DNA of 64,000 nt from positions 144,800-208,799 of the forward strand of contig JBJXGV010000036.1 of NCBI GenBank assembly GCA_046160485.1. Direction: 5' to 3'. The stretch comes from JBJXGV01 sp046160485 (lineage in GTDB: Bacteria; Orphanbacterota; Orphanbacteria; JBJXGV01). Position numbers and translations under genes: made by a program. Numbering within the stretch: the stretch's first letter is position 1; each line of letters begins with the position of its first letter. The notes under the pieces were generated by a model. It had not been told where the DNA came from. It saw only the letters and a program-made list of their open reading frames with translations, and ran no database searches. Positions 34,367 through 43,108 of the stretch are shown here, piece by piece.

Positions 34367-34443
34367 GGGCGCTCCGCCTGGATCCTCTGGAACCCCCTAC
34401 CCCCGTTGGGGCTGGGTATGGATCAAACCAGGTGCGAGCGCCC
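34367..34443 (+). ncRNA. Candidate structured RNA element or long terminator hairpin
   Basis: Nested pairing: GGGCGCTC (34367-34374) with GAGCGCCC (34436-34443); CCTGG (34377-34381) with CCAGG (34428-34432); ATCC (34382-34385) with GGAT (34420-34423); CCC (34395-34397) with GGG (34414-34416); CCCC (34401-34404) with GGGG (34408-34411) around GTT. The 3' side is followed by TTCTCTATTC. It lies 58 bases after the glutaredoxin-like gene and before the next promoter, so it could be a terminator or an independent RNA. No known RNA family was recognised. Confidence 0.4.
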
Positions 34444-34523
34444 TTCTCTATTCCCGCGGAGTCGTTCAGGTCGTCAGGAGCGTTAGATCCCGCTTCGTGG
34501 CGCGTTCTCTTGGGGTCGGAGGG

Positions 34524-34554
34524 TTGACAGATCGCGTTGCGCCGCGAATAGAGT
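34524..34554 (+). promoter_or_regulatory. Promoter of the large lipoprotein gene
   Basis: TTGACA (34524-34529) with TAGAGT at 34549-34554, spacer 19. The spacer is long by two; AATAGA at 34547-34552 gives 17. The predicted leader is about 100 bases. Confidence 0.45.
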
Positions 34555-34657
34555 AGCGAAACCGCTTACGAGGCCCGCGGCGCTGACTGAGTTCCTCGGT
34601 TTCCATCGCCGGGCGGCTCGAAGCGGCTGACGACCACGCCCAGTCAGGAGGCTTCAC

Positions 34658-36622
34658 ATGCGCGCACCATCACCGTCTTGCGATTCCCGAGTCAACTTCC
34701 AACGTCTTGGTCTCACGCTGACGTTCGTCGCGTTTCTCTTCACGGGACTCGCGTGTTCCGGTTCGAACAATGGCGGTCCGAGTTCGGCGACGGCCCCCAC
34801 GCCACCGACGACGCGCGTTCTCGAGGTGAGCGACACGACCATCGAGGGAGCGCCGGCGTTTAAGGTGCGCTGGACCGGCAACGACGCCGACGGAAGCGTC
34901 GCGGGGTTCGAGTACGCGCTCGATGAGCCGGCGAACTGGACGTACACCGACCTCGGCGAGGTGGTGATCCCGGCCGGCGAGCCGGCGGCCCCAGGCGCGT
35001 CCGCGTCCGCGATCGCGCGCGCTCTCTTCGTCCGCTCCGTCGACGACGCGGGTCTGCGCGACCCGAATCCGCTGCGCCTCATGTTGGGCGGCGAAAACGC
35101 TCTTCCGGTTACGACGATCACGCGCGGCCCGAGCGGCAACGGTAGTGTCCAGATCGTGGGGAGGAATGTCCGTTTCGATTGGACCGGCGAGGACTCGGAC
35201 GGTGTTGTGACCGGCTATCGCTACCAACTCGACGACGAGCCGTGGGCGGAGGTTGGCGCAGACTGTACGTACGTTCGCTTCATCGGCCTCAGCACTGCGC
35301 AATACGTCGGTGATATAGCGGGATTCCACGCGTTTCAGGTCGTATCGGTCGACGACGACGGCGGCGTCGAGCAGCTCATCGAAGAGACGCGCAACTTCCG
35401 GCTTTGGGAATCCGTTCAGGATTTCCCCGGCAACATCCTCATCACGTCGAACTCGATGGGCTTGCGCGGCGGCGTCAACAATTCCATCGGCACCGTTTTC
35501 CAAGGGACGCACGTCGCCTTTGAATGGCGCGCAGACGCCTCGTTCTACGGCGGAATCATCCAGTGCTACGAGTACGCGTACGACGACCCGAACGCGTATT
35601 CCGTCTGCGATCTCGCGTCGACGACGTATCCGCCCGACGCGCCCGATTTCATCCCGCCCCTCGGCATGCACACGCTCTACGTCCGCGCGGTCGACGACTT
35701 CGGCTCGTTGATCGAGGGGAACTTCTCGTTCGAGGTCATCGCCGGCCCGGGCGGGATCGCGCCGGCGGCGCGGCGCGTACTGTACGTTGATGACTTCGCG
35801 GCGGGGAGCGGATCGTCGGGCGCGATCTTCCCGACGGATGCCACGGAAGACGCGTTCTGGGAAGCGATTCTGGCCGGTGTTCCGCACTCCACGTTTTCCG
35901 CCACGGACGCCGGCGATATTCCGCCGCGAGATTTGCTCGGCGGGCGGAGCACGGTCATCTGGTACGTCGATGACGAGTCGCAACTCGAGCGCGCGAACCA
36001 GGCGACGAACTACAGAAATCCGCTTTGGCTCTACGTGCGAGCAGGCGGGAACGTGATCGTCTGCGGTCTCACGCCGACGAGGACGCACACGCCGGACAAT
36101 TTCTTCGACCCTATCGTCGTGGAGAACCCTGGGTGCCCGCACAACCCCAGAAATGACTACGGCGGACCGGAATCGAGCCTCGACTGGTACCCGGCGTCTT
36201 GCGACGAGAACGAGCATCCTGTCTATGAATACCTGCACGCTCGGCGCTCGTTCTACAGCGGCTCCGCCGCGAAGCTCGCGAGCCTCGGCAGCGCGTCGCA
36301 GCTCGTGCCGGATCTGGCGCTCGACCTGTCGAAGCGCGGCAATCTTCCGGACGGCACGCCGATGCTCGCGGCTGGCCTCGAGCTGTGCGAGCAGTTTGAT
36401 CTGCGAACGGACTCGGGCGCGATTCCGCTGTGGCGGCTCGTCGATGTGAACGGGTCCGAAGAGCGCGTCTGCGGGTACTGGATCCCCGCATCGGAGGAGA
36501 GCGGCCGGGGCAACGTCGTCGTGCTCGGGTTCGCGCCCTACTACTTCGATACGCTCGAAATGCGCGAGGTCTTCCGCACGCTCCTCGCGCGCTTCGGCCA
36601 GCCGATCGCGATCGAAGAGTAG
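34658..36622 (+). CDS. Large lipoprotein with repeated Ig/FN3-like domains
   Basis: 654 residues. The signal peptide (about 15-32) ends in TGLAC, acceptable as a lipobox (Cys33). Three similar beta-type segments follow, each with a W[TR]-x-[DE]-D-[AS]-DG-like strand and a YEY/YRYQLDD-like strand (about 65-100, 165-205, 285-325), recalling fibronectin-III-like repeats. Residues about 370-650 form a second unit starting RRVLYVDDF, with alternating strands and helices like a ThuA/glutamine-amidotransferase-type fold. No catalytic residues could be assigned. GGAGG lies 9 bases before the ATG. Surface or periplasmic location is inferred. Confidence 0.75.
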   Translation: MRAPSPSCDSRVNFQRLGLTLTFVAFLFTGLACSGSNNGGPSSATAPTPPTTRVLEVSDTTIEGAPAFKVRWTGNDADGSVAGFEYALDEPANWTYTDLGEVVIPAGEPAAPGASASAIARALFVRSVDDAGLRDPNPLRLMLGGENALPVTTITRGPSGNGSVQIVGRNVRFDWTGEDSDGVVTGYRYQLDDEPWAEVGADCTYVRFIGLSTAQYVGDIAGFHAFQVVSVDDDGGVEQLIEETRNFRLWESVQDFPGNILITSNSMGLRGGVNNSIGTVFQGTHVAFEWRADASFYGGIIQCYEYAYDDPNAYSVCDLASTTYPPDAPDFIPPLGMHTLYVRAVDDFGSLIEGNFSFEVIAGPGGIAPAARRVLYVDDFAAGSGSSGAIFPTDATEDAFWEAILAGVPHSTFSATDAGDIPPRDLLGGRSTVIWYVDDESQLERANQATNYRNPLWLYVRAGGNVIVCGLTPTRTHTPDNFFDPIVVENPGCPHNPRNDYGGPESSLDWYPASCDENEHPVYEYLHARRSFYSGSAAKLASLGSASQLVPDLALDLSKRGNLPDGTPMLAAGLELCEQFDLRTDSGAIPLWRLVDVNGSEERVCGYWIPASEESGRGNVVVLGFAPYYFDTLEMREVFRTLLARFGQPIAIEE

Positions 36623-36648
36623 CGCGGCCGCCTCGGGCGACGCCGAAG

Positions 36649-38502
36649 CTAGGCGATCTCGGTCTCGGGGTCGGGGAGCGTGTCCGGTAGCGTGAAGAGT
36701 TCGGCGCGAGGTTCGTCCACTCGCGCCGAACTTTCGCTTGAATCGAGGCGGTGAAGCCGCGCGTAGATCCCGTCGAGCGCGACGAGTTCGTCGTGCGTTC
36801 CTTCCTCGCGGATCTCGCCCTTGTGCAGGACGATGATCCGGTCGGCGCTGCGAATCGTCGAGAGGCGGTGCGCGATCAGAATCGCGGTGCGCCCCTCCAG
36901 TAGCCGCGCGAGCGCCTCCTGAATCAGCCCCTCGGTGCGGCTATCGATGTGCGAGGTCGCTTCGTCGAGGATGAGGATCGGCGGATCGGTGACGATCGCG
37001 CGCGCGAACGCGAGGAGCTGGCGCTCGCCCGCGGAGAGCCCGCCGCCGCGCTCCTGCAGCACCGTGTCGTAGCCGTTCGGCAGCGCGCTCACGAAGCCGT
37101 GCGCGTTCGCGATCTCGGCGGCGCGCACGATCGCCTCGCGCCCGAGCGGCCGCCCGAGCCGGATGTTGTCGCCGATCGAGCGGCTGAAGAGATAGACATC
37201 CTGCGGCACGATCGCCATCCGCTGGCGCAGTTCGCGCTGCGGCCACGCGCGCACGTCGACGCCGTCGAGCGTGACGCGCCCTTTTTGCGGCTCGTACATC
37301 CGCCCGAGGAGCGACATGAGCGTCGTCTTCCCCGAGCCCGTCGCGCCGACGATCGCGACCTTCTCGCCCGCGCGCACCGAGATGTTGACGTCGCGCAGCA
37401 CCCAGTTCTCGTCCTTGTACGCGAAGAAGACGTGCTCGAACGCGACGGCGCCGCGCGTGGCGCCCGGCGCGGCGGCGTCCGGCGCGTCCGCGATGCCGAC
37501 CGGCTCGTCGAGGAGCGCGAAGATCCGTTCGCTCGACGCCATCGCGTTCTGAAAGATGTTGTACTTCTCGGCGATGTCGCGAACCGGGCGGAAGAAACTT
37601 TCGACGTATTGAATGAACGCGACGAGCACGCCGAGCGACACCGCGCCGCGAACCGCTTGCCCGCCGCCGTACCAGAAGATGAGCGCCACCGCGATCGCGC
37701 CGAGGAGTTCCGCGACGGGGAAGAAGACCGCGTAGTAGAAGATCGAGCGCTGATACGCGTCCATGTGCTCGCGGTTCACCTTCTCGAACCGGCCGAACGC
37801 GCGGTCCTCCTGGTTGAAGAGCTGGATCACGCGCATGCCCGTGATCGACTCCTGAAGGTTCGCGTTGATGCGTGCGAGTTTTCGGCGAATGTCGCGGTAC
37901 GTCTCGCGCACCTTCACGCGGAAGATGTGCGTCGCGAGAAACAAGGGCGGCACGACGATGAGCGCCACCGCGGCGAGCTTCGCGTCGAGTGCGAACATCG
38001 CGCTCAGAATGCCCGCGATCAGGAACACATCGCCGAACACCGAAATGAGCCCGGACGTGAAGAGTTCGTTGAGCACTTCGACGTCCGACGTGACGCGCGT
38101 CATAACGCGGCCGACCGGATTCCTGTCGAAGAACGGCAGCGACATCTTTTGCAGGTGCGCGAAGATCGACATGCGCATGTCGTACATCACGCGTTGGCCG
38201 AGCCGCGCGACGAGCACCATCTGCGCGTAGTCGATCACGAACGACACGACGAGTACGCCGAGATAGAGCCACGCGATCAGAATCAGACCGCTCGCGTCCT
38301 TGCCGACGATCTTCTCGTCGATCGCGATTTTCACGATCCACGGCGGCACGATACCGAGAAACGATTGCGCGAGCAGGAGTGTGAACGCCGCCGCGACCCG
38401 CAGCTTGTACGGGCGCAAATACGCGGCGAGCCGCTTGAGCAGCGACCAGTCGAGCGCCTTGCCGAGCGCCTCGTCCTCGTAGTACCAGCGCCCTTCACTC
38501 AC
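36649..38502 (-). CDS. Heterodimeric ABC exporter, subunit with catalytic Walker B
   Basis: 617 residues: six-helix transmembrane domain (about 25-320) and nucleotide-binding domain (about 355-590) with Walker A GATGSGKTT, signature LSAGERQ (degenerate at the fourth and fifth positions) and Walker B ILILDEATSHID with the catalytic Glu. The partner at 38789 has the reverse pattern, so together they form one competent and one degenerate ATP site, as in TM287/288 or BmrCD. Substrate unknown. GTG 38502 has GGAG about 10 bases upstream. Last gene of a six-gene operon. Confidence 0.92.
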   Translation of the reverse strand: MSEGRWYYEDEALGKALDWSLLKRLAAYLRPYKLRVAAAFTLLLAQSFLGIVPPWIVKIAIDEKIVGKDASGLILIAWLYLGVLVVSFVIDYAQMVLVARLGQRVMYDMRMSIFAHLQKMSLPFFDRNPVGRVMTRVTSDVEVLNELFTSGLISVFGDVFLIAGILSAMFALDAKLAAVALIVVPPLFLATHIFRVKVRETYRDIRRKLARINANLQESITGMRVIQLFNQEDRAFGRFEKVNREHMDAYQRSIFYYAVFFPVAELLGAIAVALIFWYGGGQAVRGAVSLGVLVAFIQYVESFFRPVRDIAEKYNIFQNAMASSERIFALLDEPVGIADAPDAAAPGATRGAVAFEHVFFAYKDENWVLRDVNISVRAGEKVAIVGATGSGKTTLMSLLGRMYEPQKGRVTLDGVDVRAWPQRELRQRMAIVPQDVYLFSRSIGDNIRLGRPLGREAIVRAAEIANAHGFVSALPNGYDTVLQERGGGLSAGERQLLAFARAIVTDPPILILDEATSHIDSRTEGLIQEALARLLEGRTAILIAHRLSTIRSADRIIVLHKGEIREEGTHDELVALDGIYARLHRLDSSESSARVDEPRAELFTLPDTLPDPETEIA

Positions 38503-38564
38503 GCGTTAGCATCTCCGTCGTCGCCTCGGCGGTGCGGCGCAGACTTCGCCCGCTCGCGTCCGCG

Positions 38565-38756
38565 TCACTGAAATTTGATTCCCGTGTCCTTCTCGACCTT
38601 CTCGATGACCACCAGGATCTCCTTCGCCGCCGGCTGCCGCTCGTCGAGCGCGCCTTTCTCGGCGAGCGCGCGAATCTGCGCGAGGCCGATCCCCATCTTC
38701 TTCCAGTTTTCGTAGGTGTAGTTGCGCTCCGAGAGATCGGTCGGAATGATCGGCAT
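38565..38756 (-). CDS. Small protein of unknown function between the ABC subunits
   Basis: 63 residues, mostly predicted helical, charged, without a signal peptide or membrane helix. Starts MPIIPTDLSERNYTYENW; a later segment reads KMGIGLAQIRALAEKG. GGGAGGG lies 9 bases before the ATG, and the gene is evenly spaced between the two exporter genes (32 and 62 bases), so it is very probably translated. It is not recognised; a regulator or accessory of the exporter is only a guess. Confidence 0.7.
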   Translation of the reverse strand: MPIIPTDLSERNYTYENWKKMGIGLAQIRALAEKGALDERQPAAKEILVVIEKVEKDTGIKFQ

Positions 38757-38788
38757 TTCGATACCCTCCCCGCGCCCGCGCCGGCTCG

Positions 38789-40585
38789 CTAGAGCCGCTC
38801 GAGCTCCTGTTTGAGAAGTTCGCGTTCGTAGATTTTCGGGTAGACGCTCCCGGCGCGAAGAAGCTCATCGTGCGTGCCGCGCTCCACGATGCGCCCGCTT
38901 TCGAGAACGAGAATCATGTCGGCATCCTGAACCATCGACAGCCGGTGCGAGATGACGACGTTCGTACGGCCCGCGAAGACGCGCCGCAGGTTGCGCAGGA
39001 TACGCGCCTCCGTCTCGGTGTCGACGGAAGAGAGCGCGTCGTCGAGAACGAGTATCGGCGGATCGGCCGCGAGCGCGCGAGCGAGCGTGACGCGCTGCTT
39101 CTGCCCGCCCGAGAGGTTCACGCCGCGTTCGCCGAGCAGCGTGTCGAGTCCTTTCGGAAACGAGGTGATCTCGTCCCAGACACCCGCGGCCTTCGCCGCC
39201 TCGGTGATGCGCGCCTCCGCCTCGGGCGTGTCGCGCTCGGCGAGCCCGAATCCGATGTTCGCGCGAATCGTGTCGGAGAAGAGGAACGGATCCTGCGGCA
39301 CCATGCCGATGGCGCGGCGCAGCACCGGCAACGGCAGCTCGCGCGTGTCGCGTCCGTCGATGAGCACGCTCCCTTCGTTCGGATCGCGGTGCCGCGGCAG
39401 AATCTCGACGAGCGTCGACTTGCCGGAGCCGGTCGCGCCGACGATCGCGATCGTTTCGCCGGCGCGCGCGTGAAAGCTCACGCCCGTCAGGCCGCGGCTG
39501 TCCGCTGCCGAGTAGCGGAACGTCACGTCGCGAAATTCGAGTTCCCCGGTGACGCCCACGGCATCGCTCGCACCGCCCGTGATCGTAAGCGGCTCGTCGA
39601 GAATCTGCTGAATGCGCCCCATCGATGCCGCGCCGCGCTGCAAGAGGTTCGCGACCCAGCCGAGCGCGATCGTCGGCCACGTCAGAAGCCCGAGGTATCC
39701 GTTGAATGCGACGAAATCGCCGAAGCTCATCCGCTCGCGAATCACCTGCGCGCCGCCGTAGCCGAGCACGATCACCGCGGCGATGCCGGCAACGAGCCCC
39801 ATCATCGGGTAGTACATGCCCCACAGATTCACAAGACTCAGGTTGCGTGCGACGAGCCGGGTGTTCGCCGTGCGAAAGTCGTCGATCTCCGCGTCTTCCT
39901 GCGCGAACGCCTTCACGACGCGAATCCCGGCGAGGTTCTCCTGCACGCGCGCGGTGACGTTCGAGTACTCCTCTTGCACCTGTTCGAAGAGGCGGTGCGT
40001 CAGCTCGCCGAGCCATTTCACGAGGAACGCCAGGAGCGGAAGCGGCACGAGCGCGAAGAGAGTCAGACGCGCGTCGATGCGCAGCATGAACCCGAGCGCG
40101 ATGACGAACGTCACGAACGTGCCGAGCGAATACATGATGCCGGGGCCGAGGAACATCCGCACCGCGTTCAAGTCGTTCGTCGCGCGCGACATGATGTCGC
40201 CCGTCTTCGTGCGCGCGAAGTACGACGCGTCGAGCGCGAGGACGCGCCGGAAGATATCGTTCCGCAGGTCGTACTCGATGAGGCGCGAGACGCCGATGAG
40301 AATGTTCCGCATGTGGTAGCGGAAGAACCCCTGCACGACGGCGATCAGGACGAGAAGCCCCGCGTAGAGGCCGATCTTTCCGGCGGAGATCGCCTGCGTT
40401 ATGTCGTCGACCGCGTACTTCATGACCCACGGGCCGAGGAGCGTGACGACGTTTGCGATCAGGAGCGCGATGCCGCCTACGATGAACTGGCGGCGGTAGC
40501 GGGCGAAATAGGGGCGGAGGTGGAGAATCTCTCTCAGGCAATCACCATCTTGTAGTCGTGCGTCTTCGGGTCGTGCTCCTTCCAC
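38789..40585 (-). CDS. Heterodimeric ABC exporter, subunit with degenerate Walker B
   Basis: 598 residues as annotated. Transmembrane domain (about 20-310) and nucleotide-binding domain with Walker A GATGSGKST, intact signature LSGGQKQR and Walker B ILVLDDALSSVD, in which the catalytic Glu is Asp. It complements the subunit at 36649. The start is uncertain: GTG 40585 is the only canonical one but lies inside the upstream gene without Shine-Dalgarno; CTG at 40537, overlapping that gene's TGA (CTGA), would give LREILHLRPY, the usual N-terminus of this family. Confidence 0.92.
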   Translation of the reverse strand: MEGARPEDARLQDGDCLREILHLRPYFARYRRQFIVGGIALLIANVVTLLGPWVMKYAVDDITQAISAGKIGLYAGLLVLIAVVQGFFRYHMRNILIGVSRLIEYDLRNDIFRRVLALDASYFARTKTGDIMSRATNDLNAVRMFLGPGIMYSLGTFVTFVIALGFMLRIDARLTLFALVPLPLLAFLVKWLGELTHRLFEQVQEEYSNVTARVQENLAGIRVVKAFAQEDAEIDDFRTANTRLVARNLSLVNLWGMYYPMMGLVAGIAAVIVLGYGGAQVIRERMSFGDFVAFNGYLGLLTWPTIALGWVANLLQRGAASMGRIQQILDEPLTITGGASDAVGVTGELEFRDVTFRYSAADSRGLTGVSFHARAGETIAIVGATGSGKSTLVEILPRHRDPNEGSVLIDGRDTRELPLPVLRRAIGMVPQDPFLFSDTIRANIGFGLAERDTPEAEARITEAAKAAGVWDEITSFPKGLDTLLGERGVNLSGGQKQRVTLARALAADPPILVLDDALSSVDTETEARILRNLRRVFAGRTNVVISHRLSMVQDADMILVLESGRIVERGTHDELLRAGSVYPKIYERELLKQELERL

Positions 40586-40854
40586 TTGCGGAACGCCTTG
40601 TGTTCCGCCTCGTACTCGCTGCCGAAGAGCGTGTCGCTCGTCTCGACCTCGATGACGACGATGCGGCCGTCGGCTTCGGCGCGGATGTCGGGGACGGCGC
40701 CTTCGATCGGCTCGGGTGCGGGGAAGCCTTCGAGTTCCGCAGAGACGCGGTAGCCCTTCGCCGCGTACTCGCGCGCGAGGATCGCGACCATCCGGTCATG
40801 CCGCACTTGCAATGGAGCGGATCGTTCCACGTGCGGAGTGGCTTGCTTGGCCAT
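40534..40854 (-). CDS. Small PD-(D/E)XK-like protein
   Basis: 106 residues. The core reads VPDIRAEADGRIVVIEVET, matching the PD-x(n)-(D/E)-x-K layout of restriction-endonuclease-fold proteins, but with Glu in place of the final Lys (EVE). An N-terminal helix with RHDRMVAILAREYAAKGY precedes it. No helix-turn-helix or membrane segment. It may bind or cut nucleic acid, or be an inactive relative; this is inference from the motif. It starts 4 bases after the upstream alcohol dehydrogenase and overlaps the next gene, so it is part of the operon. Confidence 0.7.
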   Translation of the reverse strand: MAKQATPHVERSAPLQVRHDRMVAILAREYAAKGYRVSAELEGFPAPEPIEGAVPDIRAEADGRIVVIEVETSDTLFGSEYEAEHKAFRKWKEHDPKTHDYKMVIA

Positions 40855-40858
40855 CGCG

Positions 40859-41908
40859 CTAGCTCCTTTCTCCCGGGCGAACCACGATCTTGAGCGCTTC
40901 GCGGTCTTCCATCGTCGCGAAGGCGGCGTTGATGTGCTCGAGGTCGAATTCGTGCGTGAAGAGATGCTCGACGGGAATCTCGCGCGACGCGATGAGCGCA
41001 AGCGCCGTGCGCATGTGCTCCGGCGTGTGGTGAAAGACCGAGATGATGTTCATCTCGTGGTAGTGAAGCTTATAGGTGTCGACCTTCACGTAGGTGCCGC
41101 GCTCGCAGCCGCCGAAGAGATTGACGGTGCCGCCCTTTCGCACGATCGACATCGCGCGCTCCCAGATCTCGGGAATACCGACCGCTTCGATGACGACGTC
41201 GACGCCGCGCCGTTCGTCCGTGAGGTCGCGGATCGTAGTTTCCATCGAGGGGATTTCGCCGGCGGAGAGCACGTAGTCGGCGCCGAGCGCGCGTGCGCGT
41301 TCGAGCTTCTCGGTGTTGCGGCCAACGACGATCGTGCGCGCGCCGCGCCGCCGCGCGAGCGCCGCGAACATCAGTCCGATCGGACCTGCGCCGATGATCG
41401 CCACCGTGTCACCCGGCTCGACCTGCGTGCGCTCGAAGCCGTGGAGTACGCACGCGAGCGGCTCGGAGAGCGCCGCGTCCTCGTCGCTGACGCCATCCGG
41501 GATCGGATGAAGATTGCGCGCCACGATCGCTGCCGGAATCTTGATGAACTCGGCGTACGCGCCGTTGAGAAACTCGAGGTTCTCGCAAAGATTGAGGCGG
41601 CCCTTCTTGCAGTAGAAACAGTCGCCGCACGGTGCGGAGTTCGCGGCGACGACGCGCATCCCCGGCTTGAAGTTGGTCACGCCTGCGCCGACCGCTTCGA
41701 TGACTCCAGCGAACTCGTGGCCGAAGAGCGACGGGATCTCGCGAATGATCGGGTGAGCGCCGCGGACGAACGTCTTCAGATCGGTACCGCACGTCAGCGC
41801 CGTCTTGACCCGGACGAGCACCTCGCCGGCTTCAGGATAGGGAACGGCGATCTCCTCGACGCGCACGTCGCGCGCGCCGTAAAAGAGAGCAGCCTTCATC
41901 ATCTTCAC
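40859..41908 (-). CDS. Zinc-dependent alcohol dehydrogenase family protein (second of pair)
   Basis: 349 residues of the MDR family: catalytic zinc ligands in TCGTD and GHEFAG, structural zinc cysteines in CGDCFYCKKGRLNLC, Rossmann motif GAGPIGLMFAALARRRG. Closest in layout to threonine/sorbitol-type dehydrogenases. It oxidises a secondary alcohol or sugar with NAD(P)+; the substrate is not predictable here. GTG 41908 overlaps the TGA of the first dehydrogenase (GTGA) and has GAGGAG 7 bases upstream. Confidence 0.88.
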   Translation of the reverse strand: MKMMKAALFYGARDVRVEEIAVPYPEAGEVLVRVKTALTCGTDLKTFVRGAHPIIREIPSLFGHEFAGVIEAVGAGVTNFKPGMRVVAANSAPCGDCFYCKKGRLNLCENLEFLNGAYAEFIKIPAAIVARNLHPIPDGVSDEDAALSEPLACVLHGFERTQVEPGDTVAIIGAGPIGLMFAALARRRGARTIVVGRNTEKLERARALGADYVLSAGEIPSMETTIRDLTDERRGVDVVIEAVGIPEIWERAMSIVRKGGTVNLFGGCERGTYVKVDTYKLHYHEMNIISVFHHTPEHMRTALALIASREIPVEHLFTHEFDLEHINAAFATMEDREALKIVVRPGERS

Positions 41909-42984
41909 TCTGAGTCTCCTCGTGTTGCGGATTCCCGCGCGCTGGGTCGCGCGCCGGGACGGAGCATGATCTTCAAGCCTTCGCCGCGCATCGCCATTTC
42001 GAATGCACGCTGTGTCTCTTCGAGCGGCAAGCGATGAGAGATCAGATCCTCGACGAGGATCGTTCGATTCGACAAGAGCGACAGCGCCGTAGCGTAACCG
42101 TCGGGGCCGGGCGAATAACTCCCGTACAAAATAACCTCGCGATAGTACACGAGCGATAGCGGCAGGGCCACGGAAGAGTCGGCGGGCGACGCCGCGAAGA
42201 GGCAGATCGCCCCCGCGTCACGCACGAGGGCGACGGCTTCGGCGGCGAGCGACCCGCGCCCGGCGCAGAGAACCGCCCCGTCGGCTCCGCGCCCGGCGGT
42301 TTCGGCCCGCACGAACTCGCTGAGCGCGTCGTCGCCCGGCGCGAACGCGGCAACGACCGACGAGCGGGCGGCGGCGCGGCGTTCCTCGATCGGCTCGACG
42401 CCGACCACGCGCGCGCCGGCGTACCGCGAGATGAGGCGCGCGAAGAGAATCCCCATCGGGCCGAGCCCGTAGACGACCGCCAAATCGCCGGGGCGGAGAT
42501 TCAGCCGCGGCATCGCCTTGAGCGCGCACGCGATCGGCTCCATGAACGTCGCGGCCTCGAACGAAAGGGTGGGCGGAATAACGAACGCGGTCGTCGCGAC
42601 GTGCGCGGAGGAGGCGACGAAGTACTCGGCGAACCCGCCCGGCGCGAGGTTCGACGCCTTAAACGTGCGGCACATCGAGAAATTGCCGTGCGCGCAGTAA
42701 TGGCACTCGAAGCACGGCGCGTGGTGCGCGACCACGACGCGGTCGCCCGGGGCGAAGCGATGCGGCGCGCCATCGGTCGGCGGGGGCGCTTCCTCGACGA
42801 TCCCGGCGACCTCGTGCCCGAGAACGTCGCCGCCGGCGCCGCGGCCGTGCGCGAATTTGGCGACGTCGGAGCCGCAGAGGCCGCACACATCGACGCGCAC
42901 GAGAATTTCTCCCGGCGCGGGGGATGGGCGCGGCGTCTCCGCAACGCGGATCGTGTTCGGCGGATGGTAGCGAGCGGCTCGCAT
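41905..42984 (-). CDS. Zinc-dependent alcohol dehydrogenase family protein (first of pair)
   Basis: 359 residues of the MDR family: CGLCGSD and GHEVAG (catalytic zinc), CFECHYCAHGNFSMC (structural zinc), Rossmann motif GLGPMGILFARLI. It is a paralogue of the following gene, and the pair may oxidise related substrates or act in sequence. ATG 42984 is preferred over TTG 42996 because a TATAGT -10 box at 43013-43008 predicts transcription starting near 43001. First gene of the six-gene minus-strand operon. Confidence 0.87.
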   Translation of the reverse strand: MRAARYHPPNTIRVAETPRPSPAPGEILVRVDVCGLCGSDVAKFAHGRGAGGDVLGHEVAGIVEEAPPPTDGAPHRFAPGDRVVVAHHAPCFECHYCAHGNFSMCRTFKASNLAPGGFAEYFVASSAHVATTAFVIPPTLSFEAATFMEPIACALKAMPRLNLRPGDLAVVYGLGPMGILFARLISRYAGARVVGVEPIEERRAAARSSVVAAFAPGDDALSEFVRAETAGRGADGAVLCAGRGSLAAEAVALVRDAGAICLFAASPADSSVALPLSLVYYREVILYGSYSPGPDGYATALSLLSNRTILVEDLISHRLPLEETQRAFEMAMRGEGLKIMLRPGARPSARESATRGDSE

Positions 42985-43007
42985 CAGGTTTCCCAAGGGA
43001 CGCGGAG

Positions 43008-43013
43008 ACTATA
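43008..43013 (-). promoter_or_regulatory. -10 box of the dehydrogenase/exporter operon
   Basis: Minus strand TATAGT (43013-43008), five of six consensus bases. No good -35 is seen at 17-18 bases, so it may need an activator. Confidence 0.4.
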
Positions 43014-43108
43014 ATGCGCGAGGGCGCCGCGCGCACCGATTTCTCCGTTCGCTCGCGAGTCGCGAGTCGCGAGGCGCCGCGCGTGGGGCGACTGCGCTCG
43101 TGGTTTGA

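Larger units (their letters stand above)
34309..34657 (+). other. Intergenic region with a structured element and a promoter
   Basis: 349 bases without a convincing gene. It contains an extended inverted repeat at 34367-34443 (listed separately) and a TTGACA promoter at 34524-34554 for the lipoprotein gene at 34658. Confidence 0.6.

Noticed and set aside
34309..34523. tRNA, SRP RNA or known riboswitch in the structured intergenic region
   Set aside because: No T-loop, SRP or riboswitch consensus core is present, so only an unassigned structured element is reported.
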